Shown piece after piece: positions 13,407 to 20,401 of a stretch of 49,051 nt of DNA. The translations under genes and the position numbers were made by a program. The stretch is taken from the NCBI GenBank assembly GCA_964559275.1, contig CAZLGC010000001.1, positions 1-49,051 on the forward strand. The letters are read 5' to 3'. The first letter of the stretch is position 1; each line of letters starts with the position of its first letter. The DNA comes from CAZLGC01 sp964559275 (lineage in GTDB: Bacteria > Patescibacteriota > CALEFQ01). The notes under the pieces were generated by a model, which saw only the letters and a list, made by a program, of their open reading frames with translations, ran no database searches and was not told the origin of the DNA.

Positions 13407-13781
13407 TTAAACCAGCAGCGCCCCCGCAAAGGTGAAAATCGCAATCACCAAGGCAATGGCAATCGCAATCAGCTGGAATAGCCAGATCAGAAAAGCTTTG
13501 CCCCAGGAAGTGTCAAACATTGACTTGAATACCCAGAGAACTACCACGAAACCGACGATACCGCCGATCAGGGCCCACGTGGTTCCGTCCCCGAAAAGTG
13601 AGAATATCCAGGAGACCAAGCCACTAGCCACCGTCGCGGCAATAGCGGCCAGAATTGATCGACCAAAGGTTCCCTTCTCCACCCGGGCCAGCTTGGCGCC
13701 GAGCCAGACAAAGAAACCGCCAATCAATACGGACAAGAGCAGGATACCCAAAAAAGCTCCCACGCCGATTAGTGCTAACAT
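13407..13781 (-). CDS. Integral membrane protein, 124 aa, unknown
   Basis: I do not recognise a family. The sequence is almost entirely hydrophobic with about four transmembrane segments (near 3-25, 42-62, 68-86 and 96-122), separated by short basic or Gly-rich turns such as AKLARVEKGTFGRS and KSMFDTSWGK. There is no signal peptide cleavage site and no catalytic motif. It is a single gene with its own strong terminator and lies downstream of the tRNA-Gln region. I see no good promoter, so it may be read from the tRNA transcript. A conserved small membrane protein is the most that can be claimed. Confidence 0.65.
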   Translation of the reverse strand: MLALIGVGAFLGILLLSVLIGGFFVWLGAKLARVEKGTFGRSILAAIAATVASGLVSWIFSLFGDGTTWALIGGIVGFVVVLWVFKSMFDTSWGKAFLIWLFQLIAIAIALVIAIFTFAGALLV

Positions 13782-13849
13782 AGTTTTTGTATTTTAGTTT
13801 GTGAATTCCGACAAAGGCTGGGTAAGTGAGCTAACACTCATGCCCTAAG

Positions 13850-13933
13850 CTCGGGGACAGGGACTCGAACCCCGATTGCCTGGACCCCACCTACGCCCCT
13901 AAGGGGCTGCGGCGGGCAGGCAAAACCAGGTGT
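13850..13933 (-). pseudogene. Broken tRNA-Gln copy with a 35-nt insertion in the anticodon loop
   Basis: Positions 13850-13885 match the 3' half of tRNA-Gln exactly (T arm and 3' acceptor strand), and 13921-13933 match the anticodon stem-loop and its 5' side. Between them 35 bases (13886-13920) are inserted at the anticodon, containing the palindrome GCCCCTAAGGGGC. The 5' acceptor and D arm are not recognisable, so the copy cannot fold as a tRNA. Confidence 0.7.
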
Positions 13934-13968
13934 ACTATTTACTCGCCGTAGCTTCTTGCCATCAATAT

Positions 13969-14060
13969 GAATTCTGAGCTCGGGGACAGGGACTCGAACC
14001 CCGATTGCCTGGACCAAAACCAGGTGTCCTACCATTAGACGATCCCCGAGCTCAGAATTC
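13969..14060. repeat. 18-bp perfect inverted repeat that extends the tRNA-Gln acceptor stem
   Basis: GAATTCTGAGCTCGGGGA (13969-13986) is the exact reverse complement of 14043-14060. Only part of it is the acceptor stem. Further out, GCTTCTTG and CAAGAAGC also pair, so the whole tRNA sits in an imperfect inverted repeat of roughly 45 bp per arm. Confidence 0.75.
13979..14049 (-). tRNA. tRNA-Gln (anticodon UUG)
   Basis: 71 nt without encoded CCA. Acceptor TCGGGGA/TCCCCGA with discriminator G73 (usual for Gln), D stem GTCT/GGAC, anticodon stem CCTGG/CCAGG with loop TTTTGGT (anticodon TTG), T stem CGGGG/CCCTG with TTCGAGT. It decodes CAA and probably CAG. The only complete tRNA in the window, it lies downstream of dnaX. 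Confidence 0.95.
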
Positions 14061-14089
14061 TTAAATTGACAAGAAGCGAAGGTGGGCCC

Positions 14090-14106
14090 TTAGACGATGC
14101 CCGAGC
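14090..14106 (-). pseudogene. 5' fragment of a second tRNA-Gln copy
   Basis: The minus strand matches the first 17 or so bases of tRNA-Gln (acceptor and start of D stem, GCATCGTCTAA) with one change, then diverges. With 13850-13933 it brackets the intact gene. Confidence 0.5.
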
Positions 14107-14123
14107 CCAGGGCACAAACAAAT

Positions 14124-14203
14124 AACGCAAACCACAAAATGTAAAACGCAAAATGGGCTATTGCCGTGAGTAATTTTACGTTTTGCGCTTTGCGTTTTGC
14201 GTT
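14124..14203 (-). terminator. Large hairpin between dnaX and tRNA-Gln
   Basis: Arms 14124-14154 and 14173-14203 are 31 bases each with 25 Watson-Crick matches and three G-U pairs on the minus transcript, loop 18 nt. They consist of repeated GCAAAACG-like units. It starts immediately after the dnaX stop codon and is followed by TTATTTGTTTG. It may terminate dnaX or act as a processing site. Confidence 0.5.
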
Positions 14204-15808
14204 CTAGACAAGTTTTCCGCCGAAAACACTTTTGGCCATCTCGGCCACATCTTCCGGAGCCTCTTTAACATTAGCCACCGGCTCTTTGGCGGGAGTGTCG
14301 GGAGCAGCTTCTAAGCTGTCATCCACCTGGCAGCGTAGCAGCAACTTCTGGTCATACACTTTTTCCATCACCTCTTCTACAATCTTTCGGTATTTGTGCT
14401 CGCTCACCTGTTCTTTATGAAATCTGAATTTAAAAGCCACCATAACATGCTCGCCCTCTACCCCCTTCAGCTCACCCATCCGTAAAAAAGTAGCCAGGGA
14501 ATGATTGACGGGCATAACTTCCTCGATAACTTCCCCCCACTTTGAGCTAACTTTTTCCAAGGAAGCCGATTGCTCAGACTGAGTTGACTTTACAATTTTC
14601 TGAGCTGCTTTAACTACCTTTCGTGCCGGTTTGGCCACTCTTTCTTTCAGCTTAGCTTTTTTGACAGGCAGGGGTGCTTGCGCACTTGGGCTGTTATCTG
14701 TCTTAGCAGCGGTAACGCCATTCTGATCAACTGCTTCTATGAAAGCCAGCTCCAGCGGCAATTGCGGATAGACAGATTGCCCCAATTCTCCCTGAGCATT
14801 TAGAAAAAGCTTGATCAGCCGCATGGCCCGCCCCAGGCTAATCTGCCCGGCTTGTTCCTGAAGCTTATCAAGCTGCTCCGACGACAGGTCTGCCAAAATT
14901 ACATCATTAACATCCGCTCCGGCGTTAACGAGCAGTATTTTACGAAGATAATCGACTAAGTTTTTGGTGAACTGTTCCAGGTCATATCCGCCCTCAACCA
15001 GTTCACGTAGCTGGTCAATTCCCTTGGCCTTGTCTGCAGCAATTATATTACCGACAAAATCGGCCACCGCCGCCTGGTCCGTAACTCCCAGCACATCCTT
15101 AACCAACGCCTGCTCAATTTTTCCCTGGGCATAAGCTCCCAGCTGGGTAAACAAGCTAACTGCATCCCGAGCACAGCCGTCGGACTGCTGGGCAATTAGT
15201 TCCAAAGCCTCCTGCGATATCTCGATACCCTCGGATTTGGCGATTTTTTTCAGGTAGCCGACCAATTCCGGTACTGTCAGTTTTTTCAGATCAAACCTTT
15301 GGCAGCGAGACATAATTGTCGCCAGCACCTTATGCGGTTCGGTAGTAGCAAGTAAGAAAATGGCATGTTCAGGCGGTTCTTCTAAGGTTTTTAGCAGTGC
15401 GTTGAAAGCCTCTTTGGTGAGCATATGAACTTCATCGATGATAAAAACTTTGTACTTGAGCCGGCTAGGAGTGAATTTGACCTTTTCTCTAAGCTCCCTG
15501 ATTTCTTCAATGCCGCGATTGGAAGCAGCGTCAATTTCGATAAGATCCAGAGCTTTACCCTCGCTGATCGCTTGACAAGCCTCGCATTTGCCGCACGGCT
15601 CGGGGCCTGACTTATCCTGGCAATTAACCGCCTTGGCAAATAAACGAGCTAAGGTAGTTTTACCGATACCCCGGGCGCCTACAAAAATATAGGCATGCCC
15701 AATCTGGCCCGCTGAAACAGCGTTCAGCAGCGTTGTTTTCACGTGCTCTTGAGAAACAACTTCCGCAAAAGTTCGCGGTCTGTATTTTCTATACAAAGCT
15801 ATGGCCAT
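14204..15808 (-). CDS. dnaX: DNA polymerase III subunit gamma/tau
   Basis: 534 aa clamp-loader ATPase of the replisome. It starts MAIALYRKYRPRTFAEVV, the classic DnaX N-terminus. Walker A is GARGIGKT at 44-51. The zinc module uses Cys63, Cys72, Cys75 and Cys78. Walker B is IIDEVHML, sensor 1 LLATTEPHK, and the SRCQRF finger follows. Domain III lies near 220-350. A Lys-rich linker (VKKAKLKERVAKPARK) leads to a C-terminal domain that may bind the polymerase. The C-terminal part is shorter than E. coli tau. The only other clamp-loader gene here is holB at the far end of the window. A weak promoter lies at 15848-15876. Confidence 0.97.
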   Translation of the reverse strand: MAIALYRKYRPRTFAEVVSQEHVKTTLLNAVSAGQIGHAYIFVGARGIGKTTLARLFAKAVNCQDKSGPEPCGKCEACQAISEGKALDLIEIDAASNRGIEEIRELREKVKFTPSRLKYKVFIIDEVHMLTKEAFNALLKTLEEPPEHAIFLLATTEPHKVLATIMSRCQRFDLKKLTVPELVGYLKKIAKSEGIEISQEALELIAQQSDGCARDAVSLFTQLGAYAQGKIEQALVKDVLGVTDQAAVADFVGNIIAADKAKGIDQLRELVEGGYDLEQFTKNLVDYLRKILLVNAGADVNDVILADLSSEQLDKLQEQAGQISLGRAMRLIKLFLNAQGELGQSVYPQLPLELAFIEAVDQNGVTAAKTDNSPSAQAPLPVKKAKLKERVAKPARKVVKAAQKIVKSTQSEQSASLEKVSSKWGEVIEEVMPVNHSLATFLRMGELKGVEGEHVMVAFKFRFHKEQVSEHKYRKIVEEVMEKVYDQKLLLRCQVDDSLEAAPDTPAKEPVANVKEAPEDVAEMAKSVFGGKLV

Positions 15809-15847
15809 AAAGGCAAATTTCTAATTGATATAATTTCTCCTGTTCTC

Positions 15848-15876
15848 AGCTTATCACGCCATTTTTCAGAAATCAA
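15848..15876 (-). promoter_or_regulatory. Possible dnaX promoter
   Basis: Minus strand TTGATT (15871-15876), 17-bp spacer, TAAGCT (15848-15853). The -10 is poor. Confidence 0.35.
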
Positions 15877-15923
15877 GAAGAGGCAAGCCGTGCCCGCCCC
15901 TTCTTTTTATACTAACACTGTAA

Positions 15924-16475
15924 TTATTGATTCTTCTTCTTGCCGGTAAAAACGAGGAACTTGTAACCCAGGAAATTCCAGACCAGGCCGGCCAGGGTGC
16001 CAAATAGCGCCGCCACAGTGGGCCAGACAGCAAAGTCGGGTGAAGTGAATCCCTGCAAGGTGGTGACAAACCAGTCATAGGTCGGCGAGATCAGCGGAAT
16101 CATGTGAATGAAACCTACCATACCTTCTTCGAAAGTCACTACCAGGGTGGCCACACCAACATTGATGAAAGCTCCGACCACGCTGATAACGATAAACTTG
16201 GTAAATTCAGTCCCGACTCGCTTCGTCTCTTCACCTCTAAATACCCAGATACGGTTAAAATAGTAACTATTGATCACCGCCACCGTAAAAGATATTGCTT
16301 TGAAAAGCGTGTACTGCCAGCCAGTCCGGCCGGTATCAGTTATCCAGATCAGTAAATTCAAAACTGCCAGGTCTACTACAGTGTTTAGGACACCGACGAC
16401 GATGAACTTTAAAACCTGCTTGAATGTTCTGCCTTTGGGTGGCTCGCTCACTGTGACCACGCTGGTTGTTTCCAT
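15924..16475 (-). CDS. GtrA-family membrane protein
   Basis: 183 aa with four transmembrane segments (near 22-42, 55-73, 95-115 and 148-170). The pattern FKQVLKFIVVGVLNTVVDLAVLN, then NSYYFNRIWVF, and a final WNFLGYKFLVF is typical of GtrA. Members take part in moving polyprenyl-linked sugars across the membrane for surface glycosylation. The insertion around EEGMVGFIHMIPLISPTYDW lengthens the usual 130-aa domain. It begins 4 bases after the upstream gene stops, so the two are probably one operon. Its partner may be one of the glycosyltransferases at 26-29 kb. Confidence 0.88.
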   Translation of the reverse strand: METTSVVTVSEPPKGRTFKQVLKFIVVGVLNTVVDLAVLNLLIWITDTGRTGWQYTLFKAISFTVAVINSYYFNRIWVFRGEETKRVGTEFTKFIVISVVGAFINVGVATLVVTFEEGMVGFIHMIPLISPTYDWFVTTLQGFTSPDFAVWPTVAALFGTLAGLVWNFLGYKFLVFTGKKKNQ

Positions 16476-16479
16476 ATTT

Positions 16480-17139
16480 TTATACCCCCGATAAACCGTC
16501 GATTTCGTCTAGCTGATCCATATCGGATCCTTCGACGGCGGTCATATCTTCTAAATCTTTTATAGCCTGTTCTTTTTCCTGACTTTCAGACTCAGCCTTG
16601 GTAGGCACTTTGCCCTGCCTGATGACATTTTCCACGGCCCCCCATTGCGCCGAACTGTTTTTGGGAACTACAATTGTGACTTCGTCACCCTCCTGCGCCT
16701 GGAAGTAAGTCACACTGGCCAGCAGAACTCGATAGCCTCCGCTTTTAGTGCTCACCACAAATGAGCCACCGGGCTCCTTTTTCAGCTCACCTGACACTCG
16801 CTTGCGGTCAACCGGACCAATCTGCTTATAGACAAAATTACCGTCTTTCCCGATGGCAAGCTTGAGAATATCCCCTTCTACTAATTTTGATTTGCTGGCA
16901 TAGTTAGCGGGCACCGGGTAGCGACGCTTGTCCGGGCCAACCATACTTTCCCCGTCAAAAACTCCTTCAATGACACGAGCCTCCGGGTCAGTTTGCAGAT
17001 CTGCGGCTTTGTCTTCCGCTGTCAGGGCCTCGCTGCTGCCCCGGCCTGACAAGATTTCACTCATCAGCTTCTTGGCCGAGGCAATGCTCTTTTCGGCGCT
17101 CTCCAGCCGTTGTTTCACGAGCGCCAGTTTCTCATCCAT
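16480..17139 (-). CDS. Conserved hypothetical, 219 aa, coiled coil plus beta domain
   Basis: I recall similar proteins in Patescibacteria genomes, but no function. Residues 1-35 are a charged helix (DEKLALVKQRLESAEKSI). A compact all-beta domain spans about 55-175, with IEGVFDGESMVGPDKRRYPV and VLLASVTYFQAQEGDEVTIV, which looks like a nucleic-acid-binding or OB/SH3-like barrel. The C-terminal 40 residues are acidic and disordered. No membrane segment or catalytic motif is seen. It has a fair promoter of its own (17205-17233) and is followed by gtrA. The combination of coiled coil, barrel and acidic tail suggests a transcription or RNA-associated factor, which is only inference. Confidence 0.7.
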   Translation of the reverse strand: MDEKLALVKQRLESAEKSIASAKKLMSEILSGRGSSEALTAEDKAADLQTDPEARVIEGVFDGESMVGPDKRRYPVPANYASKSKLVEGDILKLAIGKDGNFVYKQIGPVDRKRVSGELKKEPGGSFVVSTKSGGYRVLLASVTYFQAQEGDEVTIVVPKNSSAQWGAVENVIRQGKVPTKAESESQEKEQAIKDLEDMTAVEGSDMDQLDEIDGLSGV

Positions 17140-17204
17140 TTTTGTTTATGTTTATATTTGGTTTGTGTTTTGATTTACCTACCTACGAATAGATAGACCT
17201 TGCT

Positions 17205-17233
17205 AGTTTAGCATATCTGAGCCTAGGCGGCAA
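17205..17233 (-). promoter_or_regulatory. Promoter of the 219-aa protein
   Basis: Minus strand TTGCCG (17228-17233), 17-bp spacer, TAAACT (17205-17210); leader about 59 nt, A/T-rich. Confidence 0.55.
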
Positions 17234-17244
17234 CCAGCCTTAAA

Positions 17245-19740
17245 TTAACGGAAACTTCCCATCGCGGTATCAGCTTCCCGAGCCGGGGTGCTTTTACCAA
17301 AGCGCCGCACAATGTCAGCCTCCACCAGCGATCTTTCCTTGCCGTATTTAAGACGGGAAATCTGCTTGATGATATCAACCTGTTTGGGATTGGATTTTTC
17401 CGGCGGTGGCGGCAATTTTATATTGAAAGGCTTGGTTGGTTTGTTATCAATAATAATTTTGGCGTAGCCGCTGAATTTCTCAACATTCATGAGATCATTA
17501 CGATCGAAAACTGGTTCAAATTCACTCTCCAAAAATTCTGCGTCCGGCGCACCCACGCGCATGGCGACCATGGAGCCGACGTTGCCGAAGACAGCGTCGC
17601 GGACCGCTTCGTTTTCTTCCGCCAGCTGGGCCACGTACTGGTGCGCCATCGTCATCGACAGTTTATATTTCCTAGCTTCGGATAAAATCACGGCAATACT
17701 TTCTGTCACGAAATTTTGGAACTCGTCCATGATCAAATAAAAATCTTTGCGCTGATCTTCGGGGACATCAGCCCGACTCATCGCTCCCATCTGGATTTTG
17801 GTAACTATGATCATACCGAGCAGATCGCTGTTAATCTCACCGACCTTACCCTTGGAAAGATTTACCAGCAGGACCTTTTGGTCATCCATAACTTTTCGGA
17901 AATCAAAGGCTGAATGCGGTTGGCCGATGATGTTACGCATCATGGTGTTTTCCACGAAGCGGCCGACCTTACTGATTAAGTAACCGAGCATTTCGGATTT
18001 ATGAAAATCAGATGTTTTGGCCATCTCCTTTTCCCAGAAGTCACGGACCAACGGATCTTTGACATTTTTTAACTTCTGCTTCTGGTACTGCTCATCAGTG
18101 AACATGCGCGGAATATCCACTAGCGTACCCGGATTTTTAGGATCATCCAACAGGGTCAGCATAACATTACGCATCTGGTGCTCAAACATCGGTCCGATCA
18201 TTTCCGGCGGGAAAAGTTTTTCAAATACTCGGATCATATTGCCAACCACCATATCCTTCTGCTCCGGATAATCCGGGTTATAGTCCAACATATTGAGACC
18301 CATCGGGCGATCGACATCACTGGGGTCAAAATATATAACATCTTCGGCTCGCTCCTTGGGCATAGTTGCTAAAATATCGTCCACCAAATCACCGTGCGGG
18401 TCAACCACACAAACACCTTTTCCCTGCTCAATGAAATGACGGGCAATATTTGATTCATAGACAGATTTACCACCACCAGTCTTACCAATAATATAGAAAT
18501 GACGCATCATATCCTTCTGCCCGATCCGGATTTCACGCTCCTCACCTTGATAAACATTGATTCCGATAAGAACACCCTCGGGAGAAACGTTGGCCGGCGC
18601 CGGGGCCTGCTTGGCTTCGAGCCGTTTAATAGCGGCGGTTTCCGTGGTCCGAATTGGCAGGTGGAAAACACTAGTAAGCTCTTCCGTATTTAGGAACATT
18701 TTGAGTGGCGCGCCAAAATCGCGGAAAATGTAATTATTTATAACTTTTTTCTCAGGGATCTTGGCTTTGGCAAAACCGTTGGCTTCGGGCACATCGAACT
18801 GAGCAAAAGAATTGAAGATGTTCGCCAGGTGCTGCTGAGCCGCCATCCTAGAGCCCGCCGAAGCAACAATCCTGATTTTGGTTTCAAAGGCTGTTTTGTT
18901 TGCTTTCTCTTCAATTGATTTCACCTTCTCTTCTTCGAGAGGGGTTAGGCGCTGCCTCTCCTCCTGCTTCTCCTCCTTCACTTTCTGCTGCACCTGCTCC
19001 GAAGTCGTCATCCCCTCAACCTCCTTTTCTACCAGAGATTTGGCCTCATCCATAAAACCTTTCGGCTCCCGGCCGATCATCATTTTCTTGGCTATTTTGA
19101 GGCCGCGCTTGCGCCAGCCTTTCGGGGCCAGGCGAAACACAATTTGAACAGCCGCGCCCTCGCCTTCACCCAGCTTGCTCAGAGAATTTGTCAACATACT
19201 GAGCGGGTCTGTTTCCATCTTCTGATAGGTCTTGATCGGGTAAATAACATCGTTTCTTAGTTTCAGCTCCATCGCCGCAGCATGGCCTTTAGGGGTGAAA
19301 ATATTGTAATCCTCTACATCCTCAACAACTGCCTTGGGATACTGAGCATTGACGGCTTTGCGAACATACTCGGCAAATTTACGAGGTGTACTGACAAAGA
19401 AATAAATTTGCTTCTCAATCGTCGCCACCTCAAAAGTGAAATGGATAGAAGGCGCCAAAAAGGGAGTTTTTTGCGCCAGCAGTGATCCCATGCTGGCGTA
19501 TAATTGCTCACCGACCGAGATCAGCTCCTTCTCCTGCTTCTTCGCGTCTTCTTCTCTTTCGGAAACTTCCTTAGGAACAGAAACTGCCAGTAAAACGGTA
19601 TCCAATAAGTCGTGGACTGTAACCTTTTTCCGGTACACGCTGAGCATCACTCCCGCAACCACAATACAAAGCACCCCTAAGCCGGCCATCGCCGCCATCG
19701 CCAGGGGAGAATTCATTAATGTTTCCAAAATTTCCGGCAT
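17245..19740 (-). CDS. Membrane-anchored VirD4/TraG-like ATPase
   Basis: 831 aa. One N-terminal transmembrane helix (about 12-34) precedes a globular domain and a charged coiled-coil stretch near 225-285 (KVKEEKQEERQRLTPLEEEK). An AAA+ motor domain follows with Walker A IIGKTGGGKS near 416-425 and Walker B FYLIMDEFQNF near 667-677. ARKYKLSMTMAHQY is the conserved helical motif of VirD4/TraG and DUF87 ATPases. Such motors pump DNA or protein through a membrane channel. Patescibacteria commonly carry one without a full type IV secretion set, and no VirB-like genes lie here. It follows the 164-aa protein by 18 bases. DNA transport or competence is a plausible role but not shown. Confidence 0.85.
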   Translation of the reverse strand: MPEILETLMNSPLAMAAMAGLGVLCIVVAGVMLSVYRKKVTVHDLLDTVLLAVSVPKEVSEREEDAKKQEKELISVGEQLYASMGSLLAQKTPFLAPSIHFTFEVATIEKQIYFFVSTPRKFAEYVRKAVNAQYPKAVVEDVEDYNIFTPKGHAAAMELKLRNDVIYPIKTYQKMETDPLSMLTNSLSKLGEGEGAAVQIVFRLAPKGWRKRGLKIAKKMMIGREPKGFMDEAKSLVEKEVEGMTTSEQVQQKVKEEKQEERQRLTPLEEEKVKSIEEKANKTAFETKIRIVASAGSRMAAQQHLANIFNSFAQFDVPEANGFAKAKIPEKKVINNYIFRDFGAPLKMFLNTEELTSVFHLPIRTTETAAIKRLEAKQAPAPANVSPEGVLIGINVYQGEEREIRIGQKDMMRHFYIIGKTGGGKSVYESNIARHFIEQGKGVCVVDPHGDLVDDILATMPKERAEDVIYFDPSDVDRPMGLNMLDYNPDYPEQKDMVVGNMIRVFEKLFPPEMIGPMFEHQMRNVMLTLLDDPKNPGTLVDIPRMFTDEQYQKQKLKNVKDPLVRDFWEKEMAKTSDFHKSEMLGYLISKVGRFVENTMMRNIIGQPHSAFDFRKVMDDQKVLLVNLSKGKVGEINSDLLGMIIVTKIQMGAMSRADVPEDQRKDFYLIMDEFQNFVTESIAVILSEARKYKLSMTMAHQYVAQLAEENEAVRDAVFGNVGSMVAMRVGAPDAEFLESEFEPVFDRNDLMNVEKFSGYAKIIIDNKPTKPFNIKLPPPPEKSNPKQVDIIKQISRLKYGKERSLVEADIVRRFGKSTPAREADTAMGSFR

Positions 19741-19758
19741 TTTTGTTTTACGCTAAGA

Positions 19759-20253
19759 CTACTTATCCAATTTTGGACCTTTCAGTTTTTGGTACAGTTC
19801 GTCAACCAGTGTATCGTGTAAAAGATCATACAGATAAGGATTCTGCAATCTCTTGATAACCGCGATCGCTTTTTCCAGACCGTCAGTCATCACCATTTCG
19901 GAAAGCATCTTCACCTGATCTTCCTGGGGAAGATTTTTAATATTTTTTAGGTCGGCGTCTGTGACCGTTGGTGCTGCAGACTTGGTCGCAGTCGTACTAT
20001 CATCCATCGCGGTAGCCGGTTGCGATTTTGGCCCCTCGCCTTCCATCTTAGATTCTTTTTCTTTGTTACCGATAATATCTTCCGCTAATGTCTCCGGTCG
20101 CTCCGGTTTAGGTTCCGGGGGCGGAGCTTCCGGCGCCGGCGGCTCAGGCTCGGGAACAGGAGCCGCTTCGGGAGTTGGTGCCGGCTCAACCGGAGCCTGC
20201 TCCCTCTTCCCCTTTAGTAAATCATCTATAGATCCAGATGAATCGTTTGGCAT
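19759..20253 (-). CDS. Pro/Glu-rich partner of the VirD4-like ATPase, 164 aa
   Basis: I do not recognise the family. From ATG 20253 it begins MPNDSSGSIDDLLKGKREQ, then a long low-complexity Pro-Ala-Glu linker (about 22-60). A helical C-terminal domain follows from about 105 (LKNIKNLPQEDQVKMLSEMV, then AIAVIKRLQNPYLYDLLHDT). There is no signal peptide or membrane segment. The 18-nt spacing to the ATPase gene suggests co-expression and perhaps a soluble adaptor. The TTG at 20286 would add 11 residues and cannot be excluded. It is driven from the back-to-back promoter shared with cysS. Confidence 0.65.
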   Translation of the reverse strand: MPNDSSGSIDDLLKGKREQAPVEPAPTPEAAPVPEPEPPAPEAPPPEPKPERPETLAEDIIGNKEKESKMEGEGPKSQPATAMDDSTTATKSAAPTVTDADLKNIKNLPQEDQVKMLSEMVMTDGLEKAIAVIKRLQNPYLYDLLHDTLVDELYQKLKGPKLDK

Positions 20254-20341
20254 AGATTCGTCTTTATAGTTAGTAATTTGGAACAATGATACCCAATAAC
20301 CAAAAACTTAGAACCGGGTCAGTTCCGCAAACACCGCCATT

Positions 20342-20370
20342 ATTATATCATAAAACTGATTAATTGCGAA
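20342..20370 (-). promoter_or_regulatory. Promoter of the ATPase operon, back-to-back with cysS
   Basis: Minus strand TTCGCA (20365-20370), 17-bp spacer, TATAAT (20342-20347). The -35 overlaps the cysS -35 by five bases. Confidence 0.6.
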
Positions 20371-20392
20371 AAACCCTGTTTTGTGCTATCTT
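20364..20392 (+). promoter_or_regulatory. cysS promoter
   Basis: TTGCGA (20364-20369), 17-bp spacer, TATCTT (20387-20392). The ATG is 10 nt downstream, so the mRNA would have almost no leader. Confidence 0.55.
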
Positions 20393-20401
20393 TCAAGTAA
20401 T

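Noticed and set aside
13886..13920. Group I intron in a tRNA
   Set aside because: 35 bases is far too short for a self-splicing intron, and the rest of that tRNA copy is incomplete.
13838..14035. 65-aa frame across the tRNA-Gln region with an apparent repeated peptide
   Set aside because: The repeat is the tRNA sequence read as protein; no start signals.
15870..15907. Terminator between gtrA and dnaX
   Set aside because: Arms AAGAAG/CTTCTT pair, but with large bulges and no good T run in the direction of gtrA; too weak to list.
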